Below are positions 43,704-53,580 of a stretch of DNA of 64,000 bases, piece after piece (the stretch's first letter is position 1; each line of letters opens with the position of its first letter). The position numbers were made by a program, and so were the translations under genes. Source of the stretch: JAABRU01 sp041390465 (GTDB lineage Bacteria; Desulfobacterota; Desulfobacteria; Desulfobacterales; Desulfococcaceae); NCBI GenBank assembly GCA_041390465.1, contig JAWKPW010000013.1, positions 18,440-82,439 of the forward strand, given 5' to 3'. A model generated the notes under the pieces. It made no database searches, had not been told where the DNA came from, and saw only the letters and a program-made list of their open reading frames with translations.

Positions 43704-46129
43704 GACTTTGCCGCTTTTTTCTTTTTCACAGGTTTGACAGGGATGTTTTTCATGAAATCCTTTCCCAGGGCAATGGGCAGCACCTCATCCATATTCTTTA
43801 CCGGAATGAAAGTTATTTTCCGTTTCACATTCTGCGGAACTTCTTCGAGATCCTTTTTGTTTTTTTCCGGAATGATGATGGTGCGTATGCCGCCGCGCAG
43901 TGCGCCCAAGGCTTTTTCCTTGAGACCGCCAATGGGAAGCACCCTGCCCCGGAGCGTGATTTCCCCGGTCATAGCCACATGTTTGTCCCTCGGAGTGCCG
44001 GTAATCACGGACAGAAGCGCCGTGGCCATGGCAATGCCCGCAGACGGGCCGTCCTTGGGAATGGCTCCTGCAGGCACATGGATATGAATGTCAAAGTTTT
44101 CAAAATAGTTTTCCTCCTGCCCGAACGCGCTGAGATGGGAACGGATGTAACTCACTGCTGCGCGGGCGGATTCCTGCATGATCTCACCCACCTGACCCGT
44201 AATAATCAGTTCCCCCTTTCCGGCAAACAGGGAAGCCTCAATATACAGCACTTCCCCGCCGACCTCAGTCCAGGCCAGTCCGGTGGAAAGCCCGATCTGA
44301 CTTTCCTCCTGATCCATTTCCGGAAAGAATTTCGGCGGCCCCAGATATTTGTGCAGGCTGCTTCTGGTGATGACAAAAGGCCCTTTTTTCCCTTCTGCGA
44401 TTTTCCGGGCTGTTTTCCGGCAGATGGTTCCAATTTCCCGTTCCAGGTTCCGCAGTCCTGCCTCGGAGGTGTATTCATTGACAATCTGCTCCAGCGCGCT
44501 GGAAGAGAAGGTGATGTTTTTGGGTTTGAGTCCGTTTTCCCTGATTTGCCGGGGTATCAGATGCTTTTGGGCTATGGCCAGCTTTTCCTCCTCGGTATAA
44601 CCGGAAAGCCGGATGATTTCCATGCGATCCAGCAGGGCTGAGGGAATGGTGTCTGTCATATTGGCTGTAAGGACAAACATCACATGGGAAAGATCAAAGG
44701 CCAGATTCAGGTAGTGATCACTGAATGCGGCATTCTGTTCCGGATCCAAAGCCTCCAGCAGGGCAGAGGAAGGGTCGCCCCGAAAATCGGAACCCAGTTT
44801 GTCAATTTCATCCATCATGAACACCGGGTTGCAGGTCCCGCACTGCTTCATGCCCTGCAGAATTCTTCCGGGAAGTGCACCCAGATAGGTGCGGCGGTGT
44901 CCCCGGATTTCCGCCTCATCCCGCACACCGCCCAATGAAATGCGGACAAATTTCCGTTTGACAGCGCTGGCAATGGCTTTTCCCAGAGAGGTTTTGCCCA
45001 CGCCCGGAGGCCCCACAAAGCAGAGGATGGGGCCTTTCATGGCCGGATTGAGTTTGCGCACACTCAGATATTCCAGGATGCGGTCCTTGATCTTGTCCAG
45101 ACCGTAATGGTTTTTGTTGAGTTCCTTCTGCGCGTTGGCGATGTTGAGCATATCTTTGGTGAATTTTTTCCAGGGCAGTTCCACCAGCCAGTCCAGATAG
45201 GTGCGCACAATGGCTGCCTCGGAAGATTCGGGATGCATCTGCTCCAGCCTTCTGAGCTGGACTTTGGCCTCCTCTTCAGCTTCCTTGGACATGCGGGCTT
45301 TTCTGATCTTTTTCTGATATTCCTCCACCTCCTGGGCTCTCTCGTCGGTTTCCCCCAGTTCCCGGTTGATGGCCCGAACCTGTTCCCGCAGAAAATAATC
45401 CCGCTGGCTTTTGGATATTTCATCCTTCACATCTGACTGAATTTTGGCCTGCATGGCCGAGAGATCCATTTCCCGCGACAGAAATTCATTGACCTTTCGC
45501 AGCCGTTCCACAGGATCAATGACTTCCAGGATCATCTGGGATTCCTCAAGTTTCAGCCGCAGATTGGTGGAAACCAGATCCGCAAGCTTCCCCGGATCCT
45601 CTATGCTTTCCAGAATGGCACTGACCTCACCGCTCATTTCTCCGCGCAACGACAGAATTTTCTCGGAAAAATCCCGCACATTGCGCATAAGCGCCTCGAT
45701 TTCCAGATTGGATTCCGGCACCGGGGGCTCTTCCATCACCTCCACCTTCACCCGAAACCAGGAACGTTTCCGGACATAGTCGATTATTCTTGCCTTTGCA
45801 ACGCCCTGAACCAGAGCCTTGAGGCGTCCGTCCGGGAGTTTGAGCATCCGCAGTACACGCCCCACCGTGCCGACAGTGAAGATATTTTCAGGGGCAGGGT
45901 CTTCCAGCCCCGGATCTTTCTGGGTCACCAGCAGCAGGAAATTGTCCTTTGCAACAGCTTCCTCCACCGCACGGACCGATTTTTTCCGTCCGACAAACAG
46001 GGGAAGCAGCATATCTGTGAAAATCACCACATCCCTTACGGGCATCAGCGGCATGAATTCGGGAATTGCTTCTTTCCGGTCGTCCTCTTCAATAATACTG
46101 AGCAGATCGTCTTTGTCTGTTTCAGCCAT
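43700..46129 (-). CDS. lon: ATP-dependent protease LonA
   Basis: An 809-residue Lon protease: N-terminal substrate-binding LON domain (PLMPVRDVVIFTDMLLPLFVGR), coiled helical middle, AAA+ domain with Walker A FVGPPGVGKTSLGKAIA, Walker B FMMDEIDKLG and the arginine region, and the C-terminal Ser-Lys protease with GPSAGIAMA (Ser) and GGLKEKALGA (Lys). It degrades damaged and regulatory proteins in the cytosol. RBS AGGAGAACGA before ATG 46129; a short upstream extension from 46150 is unlikely. All catalytic motifs are intact. Followed by tsaB. Confidence 0.97.
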   Translation of the reverse strand: MAETDKDDLLSIIEEDDRKEAIPEFMPLMPVRDVVIFTDMLLPLFVGRKKSVRAVEEAVAKDNFLLLVTQKDPGLEDPAPENIFTVGTVGRVLRMLKLPDGRLKALVQGVAKARIIDYVRKRSWFRVKVEVMEEPPVPESNLEIEALMRNVRDFSEKILSLRGEMSGEVSAILESIEDPGKLADLVSTNLRLKLEESQMILEVIDPVERLRKVNEFLSREMDLSAMQAKIQSDVKDEISKSQRDYFLREQVRAINRELGETDERAQEVEEYQKKIRKARMSKEAEEEAKVQLRRLEQMHPESSEAAIVRTYLDWLVELPWKKFTKDMLNIANAQKELNKNHYGLDKIKDRILEYLSVRKLNPAMKGPILCFVGPPGVGKTSLGKAIASAVKRKFVRISLGGVRDEAEIRGHRRTYLGALPGRILQGMKQCGTCNPVFMMDEIDKLGSDFRGDPSSALLEALDPEQNAAFSDHYLNLAFDLSHVMFVLTANMTDTIPSALLDRMEIIRLSGYTEEEKLAIAQKHLIPRQIRENGLKPKNITFSSSALEQIVNEYTSEAGLRNLEREIGTICRKTARKIAEGKKGPFVITRSSLHKYLGPPKFFPEMDQEESQIGLSTGLAWTEVGGEVLYIEASLFAGKGELIITGQVGEIMQESARAAVSYIRSHLSAFGQEENYFENFDIHIHVPAGAIPKDGPSAGIAMATALLSVITGTPRDKHVAMTGEITLRGRVLPIGGLKEKALGALRGGIRTIIIPEKNKKDLEEVPQNVKRKITFIPVKNMDEVLPIALGKDFMKNIPVKPVKKKKAAKS

Positions 46130-47056
46130 TCGTTCTCCTGTCATATTCATAATAATTGGGGCAGAGGTTCATATCCGCTGATTCCACAGTATGACTCCGC
46201 CGACTGGCTGTGCCTCTGCCGCAAATTCCGGATGCCCGGTTGCCCCGCCGTCCATCTGATCATCTGAAATAAAAAAGCAATCAAGAGGTTATATCTGTAC
46301 CGGAACGAAAAAAATCCGTATGCGGAACCCCCTGTGAAAAAAGAAATCCACGAATACAATAAAACATATTTGCCGTTTGACAATATGGGACTTGATTTTT
46401 TTGTCCGGTTAAGAGTATAATTGAAAGTTATATCATGCACAGTTTGCAGCAACTGCCGGGAAGCAGTCCGTCAGGGCTGAATGTGATCCTGCAAAATCAG
46501 TCAGTTGCAAAGCAGATTCCGTGCCAAATGCCCAAACGGAAATTTTTGAGGTCCAACAGACCGGATTTTTGGGAAAATCCGTTTTTCCAAAAACACTGCA
46601 CCCCCAAATTTATGCTGACCTGCCTGGGCAATGGCATTGCATATCTGTTTACAGTTTTTTCGGCATATGGCGGCCGCCTCTGGCGGCTTTCCTGAAAAAT
46701 GGGACAGGCATATTGGCCGACACTGCATTATGGCAACCCAAGTTGCTGGTTACAAAGTCAGATATTTTGATAAAAAATTAAAAAAACAAAATGTTATATT
46801 TTTTAACCTGTTTTGACCAGAAAAACCCGGATGTTGAGATCATTAGATTTTCTTATAAACAGCAACTTGGGTTATGGTGAAAAAACAGAGGGAAACCTCT
46901 TTGCAACCCAAGCCGCAGTTGCAGAAAAAGCGGCAATCCGGCTTAGTTGCAATATTTTGTTTTTGCTGATTTTCGGAATGATGACCGTAAGCGGCATCAA
47001 TAATGCTCAGCCATTAAATTTTAATCCGATTGCATCTTTTCTGGAATAAGAATGCC
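46130..47056. other. Gap between lon and the prepilin peptidase gene
   Basis: About 930 bases. Contains a CCGGATTTTT palindrome (46559-46587) and a MITE-like pair of AACCCAAGTTGCTG inverted ends (46735-46873). Short frames are not supported by RBS or resemblance. Confidence 0.5.
46735..46873. repeat. MITE-like element with AACCCAAGTTGCTG ends
   Basis: Perfect 14-base inverted ends AACCCAAGTTGCTG (46735-46748) and CAGCAACTTGGGTT (46860-46873), interior AT-rich, no coding. A partial GCAACCCAAG occurs again near 46902. Confidence 0.6.
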
Positions 47057-47806
47057 ATGCTGTTTTCTTCGCCCGAAATTACACTGATTGTTTTTGTGAC
47101 CGGTCTGTGCATCGGCAGTTTTCTGAATGTGTGCATTTACCGCATTCCGGAATCCAAATCCATTGTCAGCCCCCCTTCCTCCTGTCCCCAATGCGGGTAC
47201 AGGATACGGTATTATGACAATATCCCTGTGATAAGCTATCTGCTTCTCCGGGGAAAATGCCGGCAGTGCCATGTGCCCATTTCCTTCCGCTACCCCATGG
47301 TGGAACTGACTGCCGGTTTTTTTGCCCTGTGGGTATATTTCCGCTTTGGGCTGACTCTGGAAGCACTGATCCACTTTGTCTTCATTTCTGTTCTGCTGGT
47401 GATCACTTTCATTGACATGGATCACCGGATTATTCCGGATGTCATCTCCCTGCCCGGGATCCCCCTGTTTTTTCTGGCTTCTTTTGCCGTGCCGTCTCTG
47501 ACATACAAAGATTCTCTGCTGGGGATAATTCTGGGAGGAGGAAGTCTTTACATGGTTGCTCTGAGCTATCTGCTTCTTACCAAAAGAGAGGGGATGGGCG
47601 GAGGCGACATCAAACTGCTGGCCATGATGGGCGGTCTGCTCGGGTGGCAGGGCGTGCTTTTCACGATTTTTGTCAGTTCTGCCATCGGAACCGTAATCGG
47701 AACAGCCATTATGCTGGCAAGGCACAAAAACATGAAACTGGCTCTTCCCTTTGGGCCTTTTCTGGCACTGGGTGCTGTCATATACATATTCTTGGACAGG
47801 CACTGA
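47057..47806 (+). CDS. pilD: Prepilin leader peptidase / N-methyltransferase
   Basis: A 249-residue polytopic membrane enzyme that cuts and methylates type IV prepilins and type II secretion pseudopilins. Seen: LCIGSFLNVCIYRIP, the zinc-binding CPQCGY and CRQCHVP pairs, and the two catalytic Asp motifs FIDMDHRIIPD and GGGDIKLLAMMGGLLGW. About seven membrane segments are visible. Length is typical. The start at 47057 (MLFSSPE) has a weak RBS; the frame is open about 9 codons further upstream. No pilus genes are nearby. Confidence 0.95.
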   Translation: MLFSSPEITLIVFVTGLCIGSFLNVCIYRIPESKSIVSPPSSCPQCGYRIRYYDNIPVISYLLLRGKCRQCHVPISFRYPMVELTAGFFALWVYFRFGLTLEALIHFVFISVLLVITFIDMDHRIIPDVISLPGIPLFFLASFAVPSLTYKDSLLGIILGGGSLYMVALSYLLLTKREGMGGGDIKLLAMMGGLLGWQGVLFTIFVSSAIGTVIGTAIMLARHKNMKLALPFGPFLALGAVIYIFLDRH

Positions 47807-48486
47807 TTTCATGGTATTTCAACCTGCTGTAATGACAGGGGAACTGCGGTTCCGGCTGATATTCAGAAATTCGGTGCGCCGGAGCAGGTGCTGTGCCATA
47901 ATGCCAATGTATCAATCCGGAATCAATCCTGCTGTTTTTTCAAGATTCCATGCTGTTCTCCGGTTTTTTCTGTGCATCCTGATTCCGGAGATTTCCTGAT
48001 GGAAAGCGGAATGGCTCTTTGTGCGAAATTTCTCTTCTTTCAATCTGTTGAGCGCCAAACGGAAAATTTGGCACAGTGATCTTTGCTGTTTTCAACGTCC
48101 CAGTCTTCTGTGGGATTCGGGCTTATTTCTTTCCCTTAGGGTTAACGGCACTGGAAGCCGGGGATGGCAAAACCGTGCGCTGCGGATTAATGATGTTTCA
48201 CCATCCCCCCAGCCCTTCTTCCAGGGGGAGCCGGTTTTTTTGCATCATCAGCCGATTTGATCCGCCACAGGAAATACAGATTGCATCCGCCTGCGGGGCA
48301 GGCAATTTTCTGCCCCTGAAAATTCACAGAGCAAATCTGCAATGAGTGGCTTGACCGTAGCCGGATGTTCAGGTATGAAATACATTTTACACGGAAGACC
48401 TGCGATTCCCAAACAGAAAAAAACAGGGAACCTGCTTGGCATTTCCGATACAACAGTTTATTATTTCAAAAAATTAAGAGGAAACA
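47807..48486. other. Gap between pilD and gltA
   Basis: About 680 bases with no supported gene. A GCCAAACGGAAAATTTGGC palindrome lies near 48051-48071 and an imperfect CCCCCCAGCCC...CAGGGGGAG inverted repeat near 48204-48230. Confidence 0.45.
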
Positions 48487-49758
48487 ATGAAGGAAAGCAT
48501 CAGATTTGTCTGGGGAGACAGGACCTTTGAACTGCCTGTCATCGAGGGAACCGAAGGGGAAAAAGCCATAGATATTTCAGCACTGCGCAAGGAAACCGGG
48601 CTCATCACCCTGGATCCGGGTTTTGTGAACACCGGGTGCTGCAAAAGTGCCATCACTTTTATGGACGGAGAAAAAGGGATTCTCCGGTACCGGGGCTATC
48701 CCATTGAGCAACTGGCTGAGCAGTCCAGCTTCCGGGAGGTGGCCTATCTGCTGATTAACGGCGAACTGCCAACCCGCAGGCAGATCACCCGTTTTTCGGT
48801 AATGCTCAATGATCATTCCCTGGTGCATGAGGATATGCGCCAGTTTTTTGCCAGTTATCCCCGGCAGTCCCATCCCATGGGCATATGTCCTCCATGGTCA
48901 CACTTGCTCAAAGTTTTTATCCCTATCTGGAGGGAACCAAAGAAGAGATCAATATGACCGTGACCCGCCTGATCTTCAAGGTGCGTACCCTTGCGGCCCA
49001 TCTTACAAGATTTCACGGGGCATATCCGTTGTCTATCCCCGGCCGGATCTGTCCTATTGTGAGAATTTTCGATCTGATGTTCAATTCTCCGGTGAAACCC
49101 ATGAAATGGATCCGATGTGGTCAACGCTGAGTGTATTCCTGATTCTTCATGCAGATCACGAACAGAACTGCTCCACTTCCGCTGTCCGGGTGGTGAAGCG
49201 GACGGAGTCAATCTCTATGCTTCCATTTCCGCGGGGATTGCCGCTCTTTGGGGGCCTCTGCACGGAGGCGCCAATCAGGCTGTCATTGAAATGCTGGAAA
49301 GAATTGACAGAAAAGAAATCAGCATCAATGAAGCTGTGGAAAGGGCAAAGGACAAAAAGGATCCTTTCCGGCTCATGGGATTCGGGCACAGAGTTTACAA
49401 AACCTATGATCCCCGCGCCAAAATCATGAAAAAGATCTGCGATCGGCTGCTGACAAAACTCAATATCAATGATCCGCTGCTGGATATTGCCCAGACCCTG
49501 GAGGATATTGCACTCAATGATGAATATTTCATCTCTCACAACCTCTATCCCAATGTGGATTTCTACAGCGGGATCGTGCTTCGGGCCATAGGAATTCCCA
49601 CTGAGATGTTTACGGTGATGTTTGCCATTGGCAGGCTTCCCGGATGGATCGCGCAGTGGAAGGAAAGCATGGAGGATCCGGAATGGAAACTCAACCGGCC
49701 CCGTCAGATTTATATCGGACCTCTGAAAAGGGAGTATGTGCCCATTGATGACAGATAA
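48487..49758 (+). pseudogene. gltA: Citrate synthase with three frameshifts
   Basis: A type II-like citrate synthase of about 424 residues. Frame 1 reads MKESIRFVWGDRTFELPVIEG to SHPMGI (to about 48883); frame 2 continues LSSMVTLAQSFYPYLEG to TLAA (about 49000); frame 3 SRGISVVYPRPDLSYCENF to HADHEQNCSTSAVRVV (about 49195); and back in frame with NLYASISAGIAALWGPLHGG, GHRVYKTYDP and FYSGIVLRAIGIPTEMF to the stop. All catalytic regions (HADHEQN, GHRVYK, Asp in VDFYSG) are present, but three single-base losses break the frame. RBS AGAGGAAACA. Total length is a multiple of three, consistent with three -1 shifts. Decay or sequence error. Confidence 0.85.
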
Positions 49759-49789
49759 CCCGTCCCAAAAGAAAAAGGAAGCACCGCAT

Positions 49790-50176
49790 ATGAATCAGAT
49801 GCCCCGGTCAGGGCCGGACACGGTCAAAACCGATCTGCTTGTCCCGATTGCCTACGAATACAGCGGCAGGCGGGATGTGGATATTGAGATATCCCAGCCT
49901 GAGTTCACATCTGTCTGTCCCATGACCGGACTTCCGGATTTCGGGACTGTCACCGTGAAATACCGGCCCGGAGACAGGATCATAGAGCTGAAATCATTGA
50001 AATATTATTTTCTTCAGTACCGAAATGTGGGCATATTTTACGAGCACGCCGTCAACCGGATTCTCGATGATCTGGTGGCTGTTCTTTCCCCAAAGCGCAT
50101 GGAAGTGATCGGAAATTTCACAGCCAGGGGCGGCATTGCCACACAGGTCAGTGCCGTGTATGAGGAAAAAAAATGA
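49790..50176 (+). CDS. queF: QueF, preQ0 reductase
   Basis: A 128-residue NADPH-dependent 7-cyano-7-deazaguanine reductase (short YkvM type) of queuosine synthesis. Seen: FTSVCPMTGLPDFGTVTV with the catalytic Cys and Asp, LKSLKYYFLQYRN and FYEHAVNRILDDL. The start at 49790 has AAAGGAAG upstream; an in-frame ATG at 49748 near the gltA stop would add 14 residues. The stop overlaps the next gene by 4 bases. Confidence 0.94.
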   Translation: MNQMPRSGPDTVKTDLLVPIAYEYSGRRDVDIEISQPEFTSVCPMTGLPDFGTVTVKYRPGDRIIELKSLKYYFLQYRNVGIFYEHAVNRILDDLVAVLSPKRMEVIGNFTARGGIATQVSAVYEEKK

Positions 50177-51132
50177 TTTATCGCACACAGAAAAGAAGCA
50201 CACAGAACCTGCTGATATTTTCAGCAGTTCTCTGTCTGTGCCTGGAAATTCTGCTCACAGGGTGTTCTGCTGTTTCCACCGTCAGTGACAGGGCGGCAAA
50301 AATGGCGGAATCCCTGCCTTTCACAGGCGGTCATCTGAAAAAAAGGGTGGCGGTTGTGCCGCTGGGGAACCGAACCTTTATCAGAGAGGATATTATCAGG
50401 GCAGTGGGAAGGCGCTTTGCCGAAGTTCTGGATGAGGAATGTGACGACATTGTTCTGATCACACCTGAAAATCCAGCCTATCCCGCCCAATTGTCAGAGG
50501 TGCCGCGGAATGCAGCCGGAGCCCCTGACAATCTTGCCCTGGCAAATGCGGGATCGGATGCAGGGCTCAATGCTGTCGTGACAGTGACAGTGACGGATAC
50601 GGATGCGGATGAAAAGGAAAAAGGGATTCTGATTTTTCGGGATACGCATTATTTCGGAACAGTCCGGGCTGATGTTGCGGTATATGACACGGGAACGGGA
50701 GCCAAACTGCTGGATGAGAGCATAAGCCGGAAAAAAGAACTGGACGGTGCGGAATATGATGCTGTCAAAGCCCGGAATGCTGACGGCATTTATGAGATGA
50801 AAGATTTGCTCGAAACGATTGCAGAGGAAGGCGGGGAAATCGTCTGCAAATCGATACAAAAACAGCCCTGGCAGGGATATGTTTCCGCTGCTGCGGATGG
50901 AAAAATACTGCTTTCCTGCGGCAGGGAAACAGGAATGAAAGTCGGAGACAGGTTTGAAGTCTTTGACAGGGGAGAAGTCATCAGGGGAAGATACGGCCAG
51001 CAGTTTTACATTCCCGGTTCCAAAACCGGTGAAATCATCATCACCTCTGTTTTGGTTGGCAGGGCGGAAGGAATTCCCGCGGAAAAGGCGGGTGCAAAAG
51101 CAAAACCGGGTTTTTTTGTCCGTCTGAAATAA
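50173..51132 (+). CDS. Secreted lipoprotein of unknown function
   Basis: A 319-residue lipoprotein. Signal peptide with lipobox LLTGC (Cys31), then KKRVAVVPLGNRTFIREDIIRAVGRRFAEVL, which resembles the start of CsgG/FlgT-like outer-membrane-associated proteins, and a C-terminal beta domain (GKILLSCGRETGMKVGDRFEVF...KTGEIIITSVLVGRAEG) like the FlgT C terminus. Flagellar or secretion-related assembly is possible. It is translationally coupled to queF (4-base overlap), but there is no functional link in sight. Confidence 0.65.
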   Translation: MIYRTQKRSTQNLLIFSAVLCLCLEILLTGCSAVSTVSDRAAKMAESLPFTGGHLKKRVAVVPLGNRTFIREDIIRAVGRRFAEVLDEECDDIVLITPENPAYPAQLSEVPRNAAGAPDNLALANAGSDAGLNAVVTVTVTDTDADEKEKGILIFRDTHYFGTVRADVAVYDTGTGAKLLDESISRKKELDGAEYDAVKARNADGIYEMKDLLETIAEEGGEIVCKSIQKQPWQGYVSAAADGKILLSCGRETGMKVGDRFEVFDRGEVIRGRYGQQFYIPGSKTGEIIITSVLVGRAEGIPAEKAGAKAKPGFFVRLK

Positions 51133-51312
51133 ATGCCTGTTCAATTCGCCGGCAGTATTCCGCACCCGATCAGGCACGGGGGGTTCAAACCTGTCCTTTT
51201 CCATAAAATATTCCTGTATCTCCTTACAGGCGGAACAGGAAAAATTGTCATTATTTCTGACATCTGACATTCCGGGACCGGGGCAGGGCAGTTTTTTAAG
51301 ATAAAAAACTGA

Positions 51313-51341
51313 TTGAACAGGTGCAAAAATACTATTATTAT
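51313..51341 (+). promoter_or_regulatory. Promoter before the CheY/CheW fusion gene
   Basis: TTGAAC (51313-51318), a 17-base spacer and TATTAT (51336-51341), about 90 bases before ATG 51432. AGCGGAGGAAAAG gives a strong RBS. Confidence 0.45.
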
Positions 51342-51431
51342 AAACATACAGATTTATGTTCGGCGGCAGAGAACTCCGAAGCGATATAACTGAATATAAC
51401 GAAACAAACAAAGGTAAGCGGAGGAAAAGAC

Positions 51432-53396
51432 ATGTCCATTGATCCCCAAAACATAACGATCCTGCTGGTCGAAGATGCTGCCGTTATGCGCAATATCGAA
51501 GTAAAGACCCTGAACACCCTGGGGTTTAAGAATATCATCGAAGCCGAAAACGGGGAGACAGCCATACAGAAGCTTGAGGAGACAGAAGGGATTGATATCG
51601 TTATCAGTGACTGGAATATGCCTGAAAAAGACGGTTTCGAGCTTCTGAAGTGGATACGCACCAGTGAGAAGTACGCGCAGATGCCGTTCATTATGGCCAC
51701 AGGGCAGGGGGACAAAAAATACCAGCAGAAAGCCCTGGATGCGGGTGTGAGCAACTATATTGCCAAACCCTTTGACAGTGTTGAGCTGAAAAACAAGATT
51801 GAAGAGGCCTTTGGCATCAAAAAGGCTCCGGCAAAACTCAGCGAGGAGGAAAGAAAACCCCGCAGAAATGCCTCCGGAAAAGTAAAACTGCGGATTGGGC
51901 ATATTCAGATCACAGACCATCTTGTGCTGGGGGTGCTTAAGCATCTCATCGAAAAAGGGGACATGCAGCCGAAATATTTTGAACTGGAAACCCAGTGTCT
52001 GCCGGGGTGGAATCCTGTGGCTGATGCCCTGGAGAGAGGAAGGGTGGATGCGGCCTGTGTGCTGGCCCCTATTGCCATGGATCTTTACAGTTTTGATGTT
52101 CCCATCAAGATGATCCTTCTGGCCCACAAAAACGGAAGCATTTTTGTGCGCAACAGAAAAGGGAATTACAGAGAACCTTTCCAGAATTTTTTCAAGGGGA
52201 AATCCTTTTTGATCCCCCACAAACTCTCCGTTCACCACATGCTTTCCCATATGTTCTTCGACAGGGTGGGACTCAAGGCCGGAATGAACGGCGATATGGG
52301 AATGGATGTCAATTTTGAGGTGGTTGCGCCTGTAAAAATGCCTGAATTTCTGCGCAGCAATGAAGAGGCCTGCGGATTTATGGTGGCAGAACCCATCGGA
52401 ACAAAGGCCATCGCGTCCGGAATTGCGGAACTCCAGTTTCTTTCCGGAGAACTGTGGTCCCAGCATCCCTGCTGCATTGTGGCCATGCGCGACGAGTTCA
52501 TCGGCCCCCATACCGATGCTGTGTATGAACTGACAGAAATGCTGGTCAGGGCGGGAAATTTTATCGAGCAGAAGCCGGAACTCGCGGCTGAGGTGGCAGT
52601 CAATTTTCTGGATCCGGACAAACGTCTGGGGCTCAAGGTTCCGCTGCTGAAAAATGTGCTGACCGAAACCCAGGGCATCAAAGCCGGGGATTTGTTTCCT
52701 CTCATTGAGGATTTTGACATCATGCAGCGGTATATGGCTGAAAAAATGAAGGTTGGCTCAGTCATTGATTTGGAGAAATTCATTGACATCCGCTTTGCAA
52801 GGGCAGCGTACAAAGATCGGATTACCAGCCATCAGCCTTCCAACCTCCATGCAACAGAGGAGGTTGTGTATGAAATTCTCTATCGCGGTGAGGATGCGGA
52901 CACTGCGATCAACACCAAATCCATGCTTAACAAAGAAGGCAAATATCTTACCTTCCGGCTTGAAGATCAGGAATATGGAATTGATATTCTCAAAATCAAG
53001 GAAATCATCGGCATGATGCCCATCCGGAGCATTCCCTGTTCCGTGCCTTTTGTCAAAGGGGTTATCAATCTGAGAGATACCGTCATTCCAATCATTGATC
53101 TTCGCCTCAAGTTTGGAATGTCGGAAACTTCCTATACGGATCGCACCTGCATTATTGTGCTGGATCTGGAAAGCAGGGGAAAACACATTCACTTGGGAGT
53201 TGTGGTGGATACGGTTTTGGAAGTGCTGAACATCAGGGCATCGGAAATTGAGGACACGCCCTATTTCGGTGTCAATATTGATACCCGGCTGATTCTGGGC
53301 ATTGCCAAGATGGACAAGGGCATCAAAATTCTGCTCGACATTGAAGAGGTTTTTGAGTGGGAAGATGAAAAGGTGAAGGACAGTCTGCTCCTGTAA
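51432..53396 (+). CDS. Response regulator / ABC-type binding protein / CheW fusion
   Basis: A 654-residue cytosolic protein. Residues 1-125: CheY-like receiver with phosphorylation site D60 in VISDWNMPEKDG, MATGQG (Thr) and AKPFD (Lys). Residues about 150-430: a NrtA/SsuA-like binding-protein fold without a signal peptide (KLRIGHIQITDHLVLGVLKHL, RVDAACVLAPIAMDLYSFDVP, GFMVAEPIGTKAIASGI). Residues about 500-645: a CheW domain (YLTFRLEDQEYGIDILKIKEII, PFVKGVINLRDTVIPIIDLRLKFG). It would couple a phosphorylation signal or ligand to the chemotaxis receptor array. The combination is unusual. No other che genes are near. Confidence 0.88.
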   Translation: MSIDPQNITILLVEDAAVMRNIEVKTLNTLGFKNIIEAENGETAIQKLEETEGIDIVISDWNMPEKDGFELLKWIRTSEKYAQMPFIMATGQGDKKYQQKALDAGVSNYIAKPFDSVELKNKIEEAFGIKKAPAKLSEEERKPRRNASGKVKLRIGHIQITDHLVLGVLKHLIEKGDMQPKYFELETQCLPGWNPVADALERGRVDAACVLAPIAMDLYSFDVPIKMILLAHKNGSIFVRNRKGNYREPFQNFFKGKSFLIPHKLSVHHMLSHMFFDRVGLKAGMNGDMGMDVNFEVVAPVKMPEFLRSNEEACGFMVAEPIGTKAIASGIAELQFLSGELWSQHPCCIVAMRDEFIGPHTDAVYELTEMLVRAGNFIEQKPELAAEVAVNFLDPDKRLGLKVPLLKNVLTETQGIKAGDLFPLIEDFDIMQRYMAEKMKVGSVIDLEKFIDIRFARAAYKDRITSHQPSNLHATEEVVYEILYRGEDADTAINTKSMLNKEGKYLTFRLEDQEYGIDILKIKEIIGMMPIRSIPCSVPFVKGVINLRDTVIPIIDLRLKFGMSETSYTDRTCIIVLDLESRGKHIHLGVVVDTVLEVLNIRASEIEDTPYFGVNIDTRLILGIAKMDKGIKILLDIEEVFEWEDEKVKDSLLL

Positions 53397-53580
53397 GGCC
53401 GCCGGGGTATGGGGCGGTTTTCCCGCATGCCCCGGAGCATTTGTTTTCTCAGCGATGATTATCATCCGGTTCCTCTGCTATTTTCCTTTTGAACCTTTTT
53501 TTGCGAGTCGCCTGTCCATCCGGGCAGGACAGGCAAAGAGCAATTCATTTCCCCCTGATTCCTGAAAAGAACCCGGACCC
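53397..53580. other. Short convergent gap
   Basis: About 180 bases between converging genes; a GCCTGTCCATCCGGGCAGGAC near-palindrome (about 53511-53531) may act as terminator. Nothing else. Confidence 0.4.
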
